From contig NZ_BAABHB010000001.1 of assembly GCF_039541875.1 (NCBI RefSeq), forward strand, positions 62,001-126,000: a stretch of 64,000 nt of DNA. The letters are read 5' to 3'. Below, in pieces: positions 7,633 to 15,859 of this stretch. A program made the translations under genes and the position numbers. Source of the stretch: Nibrella viscosa (GTDB taxonomy: Bacteria > Bacteroidota > Bacteroidia > Cytophagales > Spirosomataceae). Under the pieces are notes generated by a model that was not told the DNA's origin, did not search any database, and worked only from the letters and a program-made list of their open reading frames with translations. Within the stretch, counting starts at the first letter, position 1; each line of letters opens with the position of its first letter.

Positions 7633-10600
7633 ATGAGCAAAAAAGTATACATCGTTCTCCTGCTGTTGGTTTCCTGGTTGTTGCCGCTGCTGTCTTATGC
7701 GCAGCAGGTTATGTTGCAGGGCTGGTACTGGGACTACCCCAAAACCGGTCAGGGCTACAACTGGTCGGACACCCTGCGGCTAAAAGCTACGGCTTTGAGT
7801 CAATCCGGCTTTACGCATGTCTGGTACCCGCCATTTGCCGGCAACGGCAACAAGAGTGGCGGGTATGATCCCAAAGACTTGTTTGTTGGCCCGGCGCAGA
7901 CCTCCCTGGGCACACTGGGGGAAATCAAAACGATGGTATCTTCCTTTACGGCGGTGGGCATTACGCCCGTGGCCGACATGGTCTACAATCACCGCGATGC
8001 CGGGGCACCGGAAAGCAACCCGGCCGTGAAAGATTATATCACCAAGTTTTCGGGAGAGCAGTCGGGCGAATGTGGTTTTAAACGACCGTTTCCGTCGGAC
8101 CGCTACCGAATGGTGATCCCACTGGGTGGCCTATTGCCGAACGGTGTACCGCTGGGCAAAGGAAAATACTACATCAAGATCCGGTCCCGAAACAATATAT
8201 TCGATAATTACCGGTATGTCTTTCACGCCACTACCGGCAAGTTGGGCGGCTCACGCTGGAACCCGAATAAATCGGAAGAGGTAGACCTGACCGCCGGGTT
8301 TAGTAACCCCAGAGCGGTTGAACTGGGTCGTAATTACCTGAACCGGCTCTGGCAGTTTGCGGCCAACGATGAATTTGAGGTTACCGTAACCGACAGTGAT
8401 TTTAACGCGGCCGGCGACCAACTGATCCTGGAGGCTATTAACCTGAATGGGAACTACTCCAACCACCTGCCGATACAGATTTATTACTTACCGCAGGGGA
8501 GTGGTACGTCGTATAACATCGCCAATATCAACGACCCGTTCAATGAGTGGTATAAACTGGATTTTCAGACCTATACCAACTTCAATAATATGCCCAGCGG
8601 ACGTGGGGCCCTCGACTGGAAAGGATTCCGTCCGCACTTCACCAGTAGCAGTCGCGCCGGCTGGTCGCAAACGACCTGTCTGGGTCCGGAGTGGAGTATG
8701 CAGAGCCTGGACTACTTTTACGATTACGACCACAACATCCCGGCGACTCGTGACCTGCTGATCGACTGGACCAAATGGACGTACGATGAACTGGGCTCGA
8801 AGGGGCTGCGTATGGATGCCATCAAACACTTTGAACCGTCGTTTGTGTCCACGATGCTGAACCAGATGGTCGCAAGCAACCGTACGCCCAATATGGTTGT
8901 TGGGGAGTGGTATGGCGAAAATCCTGATGAACTGAAGAATTGGGTTGATGCCGTCAGCAACGGACTGGATCAGCAGACCCGGCAGGCTGTGCCGGTTAAG
9001 GTGTTCGACTTCTCGCTGCGCCGGGCGCTCAAAGATGCCCTCGACAACGGAGCCAATGCCCGGCAGGTATTTTTCAGCAGCCTGCGCGATGCCAGGGGCA
9101 TGAGCGGTTTCAATGTGGTAACATTCCTGAACAACCACGATTTCCGGAGTTCCAATACCTCGTTCGGCGATGCGCTGGTGCATAATAACCCAATTCTGGG
9201 ATACGCTTACCTGCTCACCAACAACCAGTTGGGCGTACCGGCCGTATTCTACCCTGATTACTACGGCTACCCGGCCCGCAACAGCAAATTTGGTACGGAT
9301 ACCTACGGCTTCGACTACCATCCGGTAGGGCTCAAGCCGATGAAAAAAGAGATCGATCAGTTGATGAAAGTCCTTCAGACATACATCATTAATTCGCCGG
9401 GTGTCGATTACCTGAACCACTACGGTGGCACGGCCAATGGCCCCCAGGCACCGACCAATTACCTCGAAGGCGATTATAACCGTTGTCTGCTGTACCAGCT
9501 TAGAGCGCCCGGCCAGACCGGTAAAGAAGTTATTGTGGCTATCAACTTCGGTAACACCCGGCTGCGTGTCGATCACCTGATTGCTGTCCGCAATGGTATC
9601 GCGCCGGGAACGCGGTTGCTGGATGTGCTGGGAAACTCAGCTTACCCCTATGCTGTTGTCGATAACCAGAACCGCATTTATGTCGAACTGCCGCCCAGGA
9701 GCTATTCGGTCTGGGTGCAGGATATAGCTCCGCTCTCGGCTACGCTGGCCATTGCACCCAATAGCGGCACCATCTGCCCCGGCCAGTCGGCTACGCTGAC
9801 CACCACGGCCACCGGTGGTACGGCTCCGTATACCTACGTCTTCTCGGCGGGTGCCACCCCCACCCAGAGCAGTTCGGTCGCCACGGCCACCACCAGCGGA
9901 CCGTATTCGGTTACCGTTACCGATGCGCTGGGCCTGACGGCCGTAGCCAGTGTAACGCTGGCGGTACAGGCGCCAACGACCATTACGCAGGAACCGGCTT
10001 CGGGCAGTGCGGTATGCGTCGGTACACCTGTCAGCGTAAGCGTAGCCGTTACGGGGCCGGGTACACTGGGCTACCAGTGGTACAAAAGCAGCACCCATGC
10101 ACCGGTAGCCGGTCAGACGACCGCCACGTTCAGTTTATCGTCGGCACAGCCATCCGACGCCGGTGGGTACTACGGCGTAGTCACGAGTGCCTGCACCAGC
10201 CTGACTTCCACCGTGTTCAACCTGACGGTGAACAACCCGCCCGTTGCTACACTGTTGGCCGGCAATAATGGCAAACTTACCTGTGCGCAGCCCAGCCTGT
10301 TACTGACGGCAGGCGGTGGTGAGCGGTACCTGTTTACCGGGCCGGATCTGAACCAGCAAGGCGTTGCCAATACCACCACTGTAACCAGACCGGGGGGGTA
10401 CTCCGTTACCGTAACGGATGGCAATGGGTGTGTGGCTACGGCGCAGACGACTGTAGAAGCGATTGACTTGCCGGCACCGGTAATCCAGGCCGTGACGGGG
10501 CCGCTGTCGCCCCAGCTGATCGGCACCTCTGTATCGCTGACCGCCACCATTACGGGTGATCTTGCAGGGGCTACCTGGCAATGGCAGTGGGGAAATGGTA

Positions 10601-11505
10601 CTACCTCGGGCGGTATGGTCACCAATAACACACTGGTGACTGCCTACACGTATTCGGCTCAGGGCGTTTATTCTCCCACGCTGGTCATCAGCGGTGCCTG
10701 TAACCAGACTGTGATCGCTACCCACCAGTATGTCGTACTGTATAACCCGGATGGTGGTTTTGTCACAGGGGGCGGCTGGATCAACTCACCGAAGGGGGCC
10801 TTTAAGGCAAATCCGGAGCTGTTCGGCAAAGCTACCTTTGGCTTCGTGGCTAAATACAGGAAAGGCTCGACCGTGCCCGACGGCAACACGGAATTCCAGT
10901 TTAAAGCCGGTGACCTGAACTTCAAGAGTACGGCCTACGACGATATGCGGCTGGTCATTGCCGGCGCACGGGCCAACTACAAAGGCATGGGTACGATCAA
11001 CGGCACCGGCTCATTCCGGTTCCTGGTTTCGGCCATCGACGGACAGGTAAACGGTGGTGGCGGAGTCGATAAGTTTCGGATAAAGATCTGGAACAGCGCC
11101 ACCGATCAGGTGGTCTATGACAATAATCTGGCTCCGGGTAGCTTGGGCGACGATGCCGAACCGGAGACGGCCATCGGCGGGGGCTCCATTGTTATTCATT
11201 CGGATAAAGGCAAGCGCGAAGCGGCCGAGCCGGCTTTACCGGCTAATGCGATGGTGCTGCGCAACTACCCGAATCCGATAACCGACAGAACGACCATTGA
11301 GTTTATGCTGCCGCAGGGGGGCGACTATTCGCTGGAAATTCAGGATCTGAAAGGCTCGCTGGTGCGCCGGCTACAGGCCGGCCGGGCCGAAGCAGGGCAG
11401 TCCTACCAGGTGCTCTGGGATGCGGGCAACCTACCTGGTGGGCTGTATTTAACCCGGCTCATGACGCAGCAAGGTGTAAAAGTAATAAAGATGCTGGTCC
11501 GGTAG
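7633..11505 (+). CDS. T9SS-secreted multidomain alpha-amylase (GH13)
   Basis: A 1290-residue secreted enzyme that hydrolyses alpha-1,4-glucans. I chose ATG 7633 because it gives a clean signal peptide ending SYAQQ. The GH13 conserved regions are present: VADMVYNH (residues 113-120), nucleophile D395 in GLRMDAIKHF, acid/base E425 in VVGEWYGE and transition-state D503 in NNHDFRS. Between the first and second regions is a long insertion (~residues 145-300) rich in beta strands, larger than a normal domain B. After the barrel and its C-terminal beta domain (to ~700) come Ig/PKD-like repeats (~700-1040), a Gly-rich VTGGGWINSP module (~1045-1195) and a type A T9SS sorting domain starting LRNYPNPITDRTT and ending KVIKMLVR. 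It is cell-surface anchored or released through type IX secretion. Confidence 0.92.
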   Translation: MSKKVYIVLLLLVSWLLPLLSYAQQVMLQGWYWDYPKTGQGYNWSDTLRLKATALSQSGFTHVWYPPFAGNGNKSGGYDPKDLFVGPAQTSLGTLGEIKTMVSSFTAVGITPVADMVYNHRDAGAPESNPAVKDYITKFSGEQSGECGFKRPFPSDRYRMVIPLGGLLPNGVPLGKGKYYIKIRSRNNIFDNYRYVFHATTGKLGGSRWNPNKSEEVDLTAGFSNPRAVELGRNYLNRLWQFAANDEFEVTVTDSDFNAAGDQLILEAINLNGNYSNHLPIQIYYLPQGSGTSYNIANINDPFNEWYKLDFQTYTNFNNMPSGRGALDWKGFRPHFTSSSRAGWSQTTCLGPEWSMQSLDYFYDYDHNIPATRDLLIDWTKWTYDELGSKGLRMDAIKHFEPSFVSTMLNQMVASNRTPNMVVGEWYGENPDELKNWVDAVSNGLDQQTRQAVPVKVFDFSLRRALKDALDNGANARQVFFSSLRDARGMSGFNVVTFLNNHDFRSSNTSFGDALVHNNPILGYAYLLTNNQLGVPAVFYPDYYGYPARNSKFGTDTYGFDYHPVGLKPMKKEIDQLMKVLQTYIINSPGVDYLNHYGGTANGPQAPTNYLEGDYNRCLLYQLRAPGQTGKEVIVAINFGNTRLRVDHLIAVRNGIAPGTRLLDVLGNSAYPYAVVDNQNRIYVELPPRSYSVWVQDIAPLSATLAIAPNSGTICPGQSATLTTTATGGTAPYTYVFSAGATPTQSSSVATATTSGPYSVTVTDALGLTAVASVTLAVQAPTTITQEPASGSAVCVGTPVSVSVAVTGPGTLGYQWYKSSTHAPVAGQTTATFSLSSAQPSDAGGYYGVVTSACTSLTSTVFNLTVNNPPVATLLAGNNGKLTCAQPSLLLTAGGGERYLFTGPDLNQQGVANTTTVTRPGGYSVTVTDGNGCVATAQTTVEAIDLPAPVIQAVTGPLSPQLIGTSVSLTATITGDLAGATWQWQWGNGTTSGGMVTNNTLVTAYTYSAQGVYSPTLVISGACNQTVIATHQYVVLYNPDGGFVTGGGWINSPKGAFKANPELFGKATFGFVAKYRKGSTVPDGNTEFQFKAGDLNFKSTAYDDMRLVIAGARANYKGMGTINGTGSFRFLVSAIDGQVNGGGGVDKFRIKIWNSATDQVVYDNNLAPGSLGDDAEPETAIGGGSIVIHSDKGKREAAEPALPANAMVLRNYPNPITDRTTIEFMLPQGGDYSLEIQDLKGSLVRRLQAGRAEAGQSYQVLWDAGNLPGGLYLTRLMTQQGVKVIKMLVR

Positions 11506-11531
11506 ATTGGGTAAAGCGTTAGGGTAAAAAA

Positions 11532-11564
11532 ACAAAGCGGCTCCGTAGTCTGGAGCCGCTTTGT
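11532..11564. terminator. Bidirectional intrinsic terminator between convergent genes
   Basis: A 13-bp perfect GC-rich stem (ACAAAGCGGCTCC / GGAGCCGCTTTGT) with a 7-base loop, preceded by an A-tract and followed by a T-rich run. It lies between the converging amylase and LytS-type kinase genes and can serve both strands. Confidence 0.85.
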
Positions 11565-11578
11565 TGTATGTGCCATTC

Positions 11579-12628
11579 TTACTGATGCAGCCGGCTGGCG
11601 GCCAGCAGGGGGAGGACGACACAGAAGTAGTCGTCGGTTTCGCTGACCTGCACCTCACCCTGACCCAGCAGTTTATATTTAGACGTGATATTGCTTAAAC
11701 CCACACGGTTGGAAGAGACCGGCACCCGCTTTCGCTGCAGATTGTTCTGCACCATCAATTCACCCGCCGGCGTGGTGCGCAATTCGATCACCAGCGGCTG
11801 CTCCGGCAGAATCACGTTGTGCTTCACGGCATTTTCCAGCAGCAATTGCAGGGTCAGCGGAGGAATGAGGTAGTCGTAATAAATGGCGTTTACCTTATCC
11901 ACAAGCTGAATGGCCTGCCCGTGCCGGATGCCCAGCAGGTAAAAATACGAATGGGCAAAGTCGAGTTCGGTCTTGAGGGTGGTCAGGTGCTGCTCGTTGG
12001 CGCGGAGCAGGTAGCGGTACACGCTGCTCATTTCGTCGAGATACGCCGACGCCTGCCGGGGCGACTCTTCGACCAGTTGCGACAGCGTATTGAGCGAGTT
12101 AAACAGGAAATGGGGGTTTATCTGCTGTTTCAGGCTCTCAAACTGACTTTCCAGGTTGGCTTTCTTGAACTGCTCGGTCTGGGTGAGCGTGCGCTGCCAT
12201 TGCTCAAACAGGTTAATAGACTCATAAATGGCCGTGACCAGCAGCACCGTAACGAACCCGAACAGCAGGGCCCAGCGCAGATCGGCCGGCTGTGGCTGGT
12301 AGCCGTTCAGCCGTAAAAAGCCGTACAGATAATACAACAGCAGCGTTATGGAACTGGTATGTACAGAAATAATACCGACCGCCAGGGATACCCGGATAAG
12401 CATGTGCCTGAAGGTTGGATACAACTCATGCAGCCTCCGGGAAATTATGTTGTTCAGGAGCCAGTGTCCGTAGTAAAGCAGAAACGAGAGTAGTGTCGTT
12501 ACCGTAAACGTTTGCGCGTTCTCCCAATACATTTTGCCGAACAGCAGCCAGTTCAGTACCAGCACAAAGGGCGGCAGCACCGTCCACCGAATCAGAATGT
12601 CCTGCTGCGTATACCTCAAACGTTTCAC
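11579..12628 (-). CDS. LytS/YehU-type sensor histidine kinase (second of pair)
   Basis: A 349-residue membrane kinase. Four hydrophobic segments fill residues ~15-150, followed by a short coiled coil (QRTLTQTEQFKKANLESQFE). The His_kinase (PF06580-type) signature QQINPHFLFNSLNTLSQL carries the phosphoaccepting His, and the ATPase has LTLQLLLENAVKHNV as N box and a Gly-poor C-terminus typical of this class. It starts with GTG at 12628, which overlaps the TGA of the upstream kinase by four bases (GTGA), so translation is probably coupled. The expected LytTR response regulator is not adjacent. The signal sensed is unknown. Confidence 0.9.
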   Translation of the reverse strand: MKRLRYTQQDILIRWTVLPPFVLVLNWLLFGKMYWENAQTFTVTTLLSFLLYYGHWLLNNIISRRLHELYPTFRHMLIRVSLAVGIISVHTSSITLLLYYLYGFLRLNGYQPQPADLRWALLFGFVTVLLVTAIYESINLFEQWQRTLTQTEQFKKANLESQFESLKQQINPHFLFNSLNTLSQLVEESPRQASAYLDEMSSVYRYLLRANEQHLTTLKTELDFAHSYFYLLGIRHGQAIQLVDKVNAIYYDYLIPPLTLQLLLENAVKHNVILPEQPLVIELRTTPAGELMVQNNLQRKRVPVSSNRVGLSNITSKYKLLGQGEVQVSETDDYFCVVLPLLAASRLHQ

Positions 12629-13677
12629 GGCGTAGTTAGTGGGAGGGTGCGGACGTTGCCGGCCATGACCAGCGGCAGGCGGACACTAAACCGGTGGCCG
12701 TCGTCTTCAATGACCGGATCGGGCAGGTCGAGCAGGCGGTAACGCGTCACAATGGTTGCCAGGCCGGTCCGGTTAGACAGGGCCCTGGTTATTTTCCGGC
12801 AGATGGTGTTGCTCACCACCAGTTCGCCGGTGGGGGTCGACGTAACCCGGATCGTGAGCGGAGAGTCGGGGAGAAGTACGTTGTGCTTCAGGGCATTTTC
12901 GATCAGGGACTGGAGCGTTAGCGGGGGCAGTTGAGCGTCCAGCAGAGCCTCATCAACCGAATGAGTTAGCCTGATGCTCTCGCCGTACCGGATTTTGAGC
13001 AGGTGAAAAAACGAATTGAGGAAGCAGAGTTCCTGGCGTAATGGAATCAGTTCGCGCACGCTCGTTTGCAGCAGGTAGCGGTACACGGTACTCATTTCGT
13101 CGATGAATGCCGATGCCTGCTCCGGGTTCTCCTCAATGAGCATGGAGAGTGAGTTGAGCGAATTAAACAGAAAGTGGGGGTTTACCTGGGCCTTCAGTGT
13201 ATCGTACTGATGTTGCAGGCTTGTCTTTTTGGCTTTCTCGGCCTCAATCAGGGCGGCTTTCAGCTTGGTCAGGTAGTAGATGATTTCGTACAGAATCCCA
13301 ACGATCAGAATGACAATGTAACCGCCGAGGAGTTGCTGAACATACACATCAGGGGTAATGGGCACACCGGCAATGCCCAGCAGGCCAAACAGCGAAACAA
13401 CGGCGATCTGCGCTGCGGTGATAATGGCAAAATACCCTGCAAACGTCAGCAGGATACGCCGGCGGGTCTGCCCAATCTGTGGGAACTTCGCCCGTACCCA
13501 TTTGAGCCAGCGGGTAAAGGCCTCCCACAAGAGAAAAATATAGAAAACGCCCCAGAAACTGGTGCGGAGGTAAATCCACCAATCGTATTGATATTGTTCC
13601 AGATATAGCAGATTAGTCAGCAGTTCCACGGCGGGAATGCCAATCAACCGAAGCCATTTATCGTTTAGTTTTTCCAA
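12625..13677 (-). CDS. LytS/YehU-type sensor histidine kinase (first of pair)
   Basis: A 350-residue paralog of the downstream kinase with the same build: four transmembrane segments in the first ~150 residues, a coiled-coil linker (KLKAALIEAEKAKKTSL), AQVNPHFLFNSLNSLSML with the catalytic His, and LTLQSLIENALKHNV as the nucleotide-binding N box. The two proteins are colinear and similar throughout, suggesting tandem duplication and possibly a heterodimer. Their coupled GTGA junction supports coexpression in fixed ratio. No response regulator gene is found within several kilobases on either side. Confidence 0.9.
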   Translation of the reverse strand: MEKLNDKWLRLIGIPAVELLTNLLYLEQYQYDWWIYLRTSFWGVFYIFLLWEAFTRWLKWVRAKFPQIGQTRRRILLTFAGYFAIITAAQIAVVSLFGLLGIAGVPITPDVYVQQLLGGYIVILIVGILYEIIYYLTKLKAALIEAEKAKKTSLQHQYDTLKAQVNPHFLFNSLNSLSMLIEENPEQASAFIDEMSTVYRYLLQTSVRELIPLRQELCFLNSFFHLLKIRYGESIRLTHSVDEALLDAQLPPLTLQSLIENALKHNVLLPDSPLTIRVTSTPTGELVVSNTICRKITRALSNRTGLATIVTRYRLLDLPDPVIEDDGHRFSVRLPLVMAGNVRTLPLTTP

Positions 13678-13796
13678 GGAATATTCAGTGACTCAAAATA
13701 GTCCCTAAAAATACAGATTTCTACAGTTTAGGCAGTTTAGAGGGTTTGAATACTTAGCCAGTTGTTTGTAATCGGTCAACACTGGGCTTGTTCTGA

Positions 13797-13870
13797 GGCT
13801 GAGGCTCGTCCGCCGGCCCGCCGTAGCGGTTTGTAACGCGAGACGAGCGGGGGGCGAGCCTTAACGAGCT
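13797..13870. repeat. Palindromic intergenic repeat, copy A
   Basis: GGCTCGTCCGC near 13803 and GCGGGGGGCGAGCC ending at 13860 form the arms; the centre contains TTTGTAACGCGAGACGAGC, shared with copy C. It lies between the LytS-type pair and the sugar isomerase gene. It is one of six related GC-rich elements in the window. Confidence 0.6.
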
Positions 13871-13883
13871 TAAATGTCCAGGA

Positions 13884-14750
13884 TTACTCCCGCAGATTCT
13901 GCAGATAGGCAATGCTCTGCCGCACCTGCAGGTCTTCCTTGTTGCTTTCGTCTTCGATGAAGTAGTGCCTGATGCCGGCTTTCTTCGCTTCTTTCAGAAT
14001 GGTGGGCATGTCCAACTGGCCGTCGCCCAGTACCACGTCATTTTCAGGGGGGGTGCCGCCGGTCAGATCGCCTTTCACGCCTTTCTTAAGGTCTTTCAGG
14101 TGCATCAGTTTCCAGCGCTTGCCGTACTTCTTCAGGAGCTGAACAGGGTCGGCTCCGCCATGCTGCGCCCACAGAATGTCCATTTCAAACGAGACATAGC
14201 GTGGGTCTGTGTTCTGCACCATATAGTCGAACAAAGTACCGTTCTGGTAGGGCTGAAATTCAAAACCATGGTTATGGTAGCAAAACGTTAACCCGTTATC
14301 GGCCAGGATCTTTCCTACTCGATTAAAGTCCTCTACTGCTTTTTTTGCGTTTTCGAGCGTGAAATTGCCTTTCTGATGCGGTATCCAGGCGACCATCACG
14401 TACGATGCGCCCAGTGCTTTGGCATTTTTGACTACCGCTTCGGGATCTTTCACAATCTGCTCGTAGCCGGCACCGGTGGCGACGAGCTTGATGCCGCGCT
14501 GATCAAGCATTTTCCTGAACTCCTCGGGTGCAATGCCCTTTGGGGCTCCGCCTTCGTATTCGGTGAAACCCAGGGCTTTGATGGTGTCCAGCGTAGCTTC
14601 CACATTCTTGGGAAACCAGTTGCGGTAGGTATACGACTCGATACCCAGCGGAAAGGTGTATACAGCTTTGCCTTTCTTCTGGGCGAAACCGTCGTGCAGG
14701 GTAAGAAGGGTAAGGCTGAGGGCACCCAGCCAGTAAGCAGGTTTATTCAT
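13884..14750 (-). CDS. Secreted sugar phosphate isomerase/epimerase-like TIM-barrel protein
   Basis: Start placed at 14750 (MNKPAYWLGAL) because it gives a signal peptide ending DGFAQ; the open frame extends 11 codons further. The 288-residue product belongs to the xylose-isomerase-like TIM-barrel superfamily (AP endonuclease 2 fold). Visible landmarks are GIESYTYRN, IKALGFTEYEGG, FCYHNHGFEF with a candidate metal-binding His pair, VSFEMDILWAQHGG, WKLMHLKDLKKG and YFIEDES with the last metal-binding acid. These periplasmic members are common in Bacteroidota glycan-catabolic regions; the true substrate is unknown. The esterase gene lies 56 bp upstream on the same strand. Confidence 0.85.
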   Translation of the reverse strand: MNKPAYWLGALSLTLLTLHDGFAQKKGKAVYTFPLGIESYTYRNWFPKNVEATLDTIKALGFTEYEGGAPKGIAPEEFRKMLDQRGIKLVATGAGYEQIVKDPEAVVKNAKALGASYVMVAWIPHQKGNFTLENAKKAVEDFNRVGKILADNGLTFCYHNHGFEFQPYQNGTLFDYMVQNTDPRYVSFEMDILWAQHGGADPVQLLKKYGKRWKLMHLKDLKKGVKGDLTGGTPPENDVVLGDGQLDMPTILKEAKKAGIRHYFIEDESNKEDLQVRQSIAYLQNLRE

Positions 14751-14806
14751 GATATTATTGCAGGTTAGGGATACTAAACGCAAAAGAGAAAATTGCCGGA
14801 AATTTA

Positions 14807-15688
14807 CTACTGAAGCTGCCGTTTGAAAAACCGCAGCGCTTCCAGGTGTACATCCAGGTCGTTGGGGTAGTCGTGTTTGCCGCCGATGACTTTGAGCAGC
14901 ACAATTTCGGGTTTGCCTTTCTGTTTGTACGTGTAGCGTTCGATGGTTTTGCCGTCGTTGGGGTCGGTGTCGGGTACACTCTCCTTATGAGGCTGTCCCT
15001 GGTAACCGGCTAAACCGGTCCAATAAGCCAGCGTGCGATCGGTGGAGCGTACCTCGCCCATATTCATGTTGCCTCCCAGAATAACCGGCCCGCCGTTATA
15101 GGGGTTGGTGCGGTCCTCGGTGCCGTTGATGATCATCACCGGCACGGGTTTACCGGCGGGCGTACAATCCAGATTGGTGGTGTCGGGCAGGTTGGCAATG
15201 ATGGCGGTAATGGCCCGGAAGCGGTCGGGCATGGTCAGCGCCAGTTTATACGCCATATGGCCACCGCCGGAGGTTCCTACCGCAAATACCTGCTTCGGAT
15301 TGACCTGATACCGCTTTTGGAAGTAGGCGATCATGCCGTCGAAAAAGGCCTGCTCGTTGATATTCTCCACATTGGCCTGGGCGGGAGAGAGCTTCCGGCA
15401 CTCGTTCCAGTAGCGTTTATAGCCGTCCGGATACACCACCAGCGTGTTTTCCGTCCGTGCCTGCTGGTCCATCCGGGCGGCTGCCTGCATCATGCCTTTC
15501 CCGTTGCCGCCAGAGCCGTGCATCACAAACACCAGGCTGGGGCGTTGCAGGTTCTGAGGAGGTGTATTGAAGTGAAAGGAGCGATAGTGTCCTTCAACCA
15601 GTATCGAATCGCTGATGACCTGGGCGTGTAGTACATTGGTCATCCCGGCAAGCAGGAGAAATCCGGTAAGCTTTGTGGTAAGTCCCAT
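14807..15688 (-). CDS. Secreted esterase, PHB depolymerase/LpqC-like
   Basis: A 293-residue alpha/beta hydrolase with a signal peptide ending VLHAQ. The oxyanion region is VFVMHGSGGNGKG, the nucleophile elbow GTSGGGHMAY (Ser of GxSxG), the acid probably the Asp of NGTEDRTNPYNGG, and the His in GGKHDYPND. This is the layout of the esterase PHB-type family, which includes feruloyl and acetyl-xylan esterases that trim plant polysaccharides. The substrate cannot be decided from sequence. It is probably cotranscribed with the downstream isomerase/epimerase gene. Confidence 0.85.
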   Translation of the reverse strand: MGLTTKLTGFLLLAGMTNVLHAQVISDSILVEGHYRSFHFNTPPQNLQRPSLVFVMHGSGGNGKGMMQAAARMDQQARTENTLVVYPDGYKRYWNECRKLSPAQANVENINEQAFFDGMIAYFQKRYQVNPKQVFAVGTSGGGHMAYKLALTMPDRFRAITAIIANLPDTTNLDCTPAGKPVPVMIINGTEDRTNPYNGGPVILGGNMNMGEVRSTDRTLAYWTGLAGYQGQPHKESVPDTDPNDGKTIERYTYKQKGKPEIVLLKVIGGKHDYPNDLDVHLEALRFFKRQLQ

Positions 15689-15859
15689 CGTTTGGGTAAA
15701 GGTTGGCGGGGCAATATCCCGCTGATCCGCGAAAATGACAAATCCGTTGGGGATAATCTATGAAATAGAAACAAAACGCCTACTTTTAGTCTGGCTCATT
15801 CGCGTGAAGCCAATCCTTACCCCTAACTCTTTCCCTGAGCCCACAGCTCATACCCTTTT

